Shown: positions 62,700 to 64,000 of the stretch, piece by piece
How positions within the stretch are numbered: position 1 is the stretch's first letter
How the letters are laid out: every line of letters begins with the position of its first letter
Assembly: GCA_008015155.1 (NCBI GenBank)
Contig: SSFA01000022.1
Location: forward strand, 1 to 64,000
Source of the DNA: Thiothrix sp.
GTDB taxonomy: Bacteria > Pseudomonadota > Gammaproteobacteria > Thiotrichales > Thiotrichaceae
Length of the DNA: 64,000 bases
Reading direction: 5' to 3'
Made by a program: the position numbers and the translations under genes
Notes under the pieces: generated by a model
The model's input: only the letters and a program-made list of their open reading frames with translations
What the model was told of the DNA's origin: nothing
The model's database searches: none

Positions 62700-63476
62700 T
62701 TATTCTCCTTTAAAAGCAGGCGCACGCTTCTCTAAGAAGGCGTTAACGCCTTCTTTAAAGTCATAACTGGCCGCAGCAGCAGTCTGAAGGTCACGCTCTA
62801 AATCCAGTTGCTGAGCTAAAGTATTAGTAGCAGCGGCATGAATAGCCTGTTTGGTCATTGCCAAGCCTTTGGTGGGTTGGGTGGCTAAATGCTTAGCTAG
62901 CTTTAAAGCCTCAGGCATGAGCTCAGTATCATCGACACATTTCCAAATCATCCCCCAGCTTTCGGCTTGTTCGGCGCTGATTTTGTCGCCTAATAAAGTT
63001 AAGGCCATAGCGCGCGCATGCCCAATCACCCGTGGTAATGTCCAAGTGCCGCCAGAATCAGGTACTAAACCAATCTTACAAAAGGCTTGAATGAAGGAGG
63101 CTGAACGCGCAGCCAACACAATGTCACAGGCCAACGCGATGTTGGCACCTGCCCCAGCTGCAATGCCGTTGACAGCGCATACGACTGGCATAGGCAAGCT
63201 AGTGAGTGCAAGTACGAAGGGATTGTAATCACGCTCTACGGTTCCACCTATATCCGCACTGGCGACTTCATCCGCAAGATCTTGCCCTGCACAGAAGCCA
63301 CGTCCTTTGCCTGTGAGCAATAAGCAGCGCACGCTAGCCTCGGCTTGAATAGCCGCTAAAGCTTCACGCATTTCAGCATGCATTTCGGTGGTAAAGCTAT
63401 TTAGCTTATCGGGACGGTTAAAGCTTAAGGTCGCTACGCCATCCGCGATAGCTAACTCAATGGTTTTAAAACTCAT
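62700..63476 (-). CDS. paaG: Ring-1,2-epoxyphenylacetyl-CoA isomerase PaaG
   Basis: 258-residue crotonase-fold isomerase. CLLLTGKGRGFCAGQDLADE, VERDYNPFVLAL, CAVNGIAAGAGANIALACDI (oxyanion hole) and FCKIGLVPDSGGTW match E. coli PaaG in wording, including LGDKISAEQAESWGMIW. paaF, paaH, paaABCE and paaZ are not in the window, so the rest may lie to the right or elsewhere. Confidence 0.93.
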   Translation of the reverse strand: MSFKTIELAIADGVATLSFNRPDKLNSFTTEMHAEMREALAAIQAEASVRCLLLTGKGRGFCAGQDLADEVASADIGGTVERDYNPFVLALTSLPMPVVCAVNGIAAGAGANIALACDIVLAARSASFIQAFCKIGLVPDSGGTWTLPRVIGHARAMALTLLGDKISAEQAESWGMIWKCVDDTELMPEALKLAKHLATQPTKGLAMTKQAIHAAATNTLAQQLDLERDLQTAAAASYDFKEGVNAFLEKRAPAFKGE

Positions 63477-63514
63477 GCCTGTAATTCCGTGTGTTAATCC
63501 AAGGCTCGCTAGAG

Positions 63515-64000
63515 TCAGCGATATAAAATTTCCGGCAGAAATAAAGCAATAGCCGGAATTAAAGTTAATAAAGTTAAACGAATCAGGTCTGCAATCCAGA
63601 AGGGCGTCACCCCCTTAAAGATTGTGCTGGTCTTCACATCTTTTAACACGCCGCTTAAGACGAAGACATTCAAACCAACTGGTGGAGTGAGCAAGCTAAT
63701 CTCAGTCACGACGACCACTAAAATTCCGAACCACACCAGATCAAAACCAAGGCTTTGTACCAGTGGATAGAAGATTGGCACGGTGAGTAGCATCATCGAC
63801 AAACTCTCTAGAATACAACCGAGCAGAATATAGATGGCTAAAATCATAAAGATCACCATCATGGGGCTCAGGTTGTAGCTCTGCACAAACTGTAAGAGAT
63901 AATCTGGAAATTCAGCGCGCGTAATAAAATTAGAGAAGATCAGCGCACCAATCACCACAAAAAAGAGAGAAGCTGAGGTATGAGCGGTCTCAGTTAGTAC
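63515..64000 (-). CDS. TRAP transporter large permease (DctM), C-terminal part
   Basis: Minus-strand gene cut by the right edge; only its last ~160 codons are visible. The C-terminal DctM pattern is present: a Pro-rich helix run (LLTVPIFYPLVQSLGFDLVWFGILVVV) and EISLLTPPVGLNVFVLSGV, then the last helices. It lies 38 bp upstream of paaG and co-directional, so it may import an aromatic acid for the Paa genes; substrate unproven. Confidence 0.9.
   Translation of the reverse strand, partial: VLTETAHTSASLFFVVIGALIFSNFITRAEFPDYLLQFVQSYNLSPMMVIFMILAIYILLGCILESLSMMLLTVPIFYPLVQSLGFDLVWFGILVVVVTEISLLTPPVGLNVFVLSGVLKDVKTSTIFKGVTPFWIADLIRLTLLTLIPAIALFLPEILYR

Overview
The window looks like chromosomal DNA of a Gammaproteobacterium. 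It carries rpoS, the divergent ilvY/ilvC pair, CpxRA-like and PhoPQ-like two-component systems, AmpD, a glyA-nrdR-ribD-ribE run and hom-thrC. Codon use is moderate in GC. A sulfur-oxidiser of the Thiotrichales is my guess from the overall style only. No phage, plasmid or transposase gene is visible.

Layout. 1-1841: a type I-E-like CRISPR array with 30 repeats, entering from the left edge and ending at a degenerate last repeat; cas genes must lie outside the window. 1.9-8.7 kb: SlyB-like lipoprotein, dut, coaBC, radC, mscL and a large SWIM/SNF2 helicase. 8.9-15.6 kb: a leftward operon RDD - SpoIIM-like - DUF4129 - DUF4350 - MoxR - DUF58. 15.7-21.5 kb: M17 aminopeptidase, then locus A (a frameshifted secreted reprolysin-like metalloprotease with two small lipoprotein genes, the second part of a 785-bp tandem duplication), then a YpfJ-type metallopeptidase. 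21.6-25.4 kb: ECF-type sigma factor with DUF3619 and DUF3106 partners, then rpoS. 25.5-33.3 kb: alaC, hom, thrC, two membrane proteins, pgpA, gltX, tRNA-Ala and two tRNA-Glu. 33.4-42.5 kb: thioester-less alpha-2-macroglobulin, PhoPQ-like system, PepSY protein, ampD, META protein. 42.7-49.4 kb: glyA, nrdR, ribD, ribE, a MlaC-like protein, ilvC and ilvY. 49.5-54 kb: locus B. 54-60.9 kb: CpxRA-like system with a DUF4405 protein and a CpxR-box, a DUF4388-like protein, and a ribokinase / nucleoside hydrolase / 2OG-oxygenase operon plus a LysE exporter. 60.9-64 kb: paaK, paaI, paaG and the end of a TRAP transporter gene.

The most unusual system is the pair of loci A and B. Each has a secreted HExxHxxGxxH metalloprotease followed directly by a small Cys-rich lipoprotein, plus an extra lipoprotein preceded by an orphan remnant of the protease C-terminus. 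The locus B protease carries nine CTCGT pentanucleotide units between its well-placed ATG and its signal peptide, so that in this sequence the ATG is out of frame. Eight or eleven units would put it in frame. This is the layout of a slipped-strand phase-variation switch, comparable to the CTCTT repeats in Neisseria opa leaders. A 117-bp remnant of the CpxA-like kinase gene lies inside locus B and shows that the locus grew by duplication. I infer a variable protease plus lipoprotein (inhibitor, immunity or chaperone) module family; the lipoprotein role is unproven.
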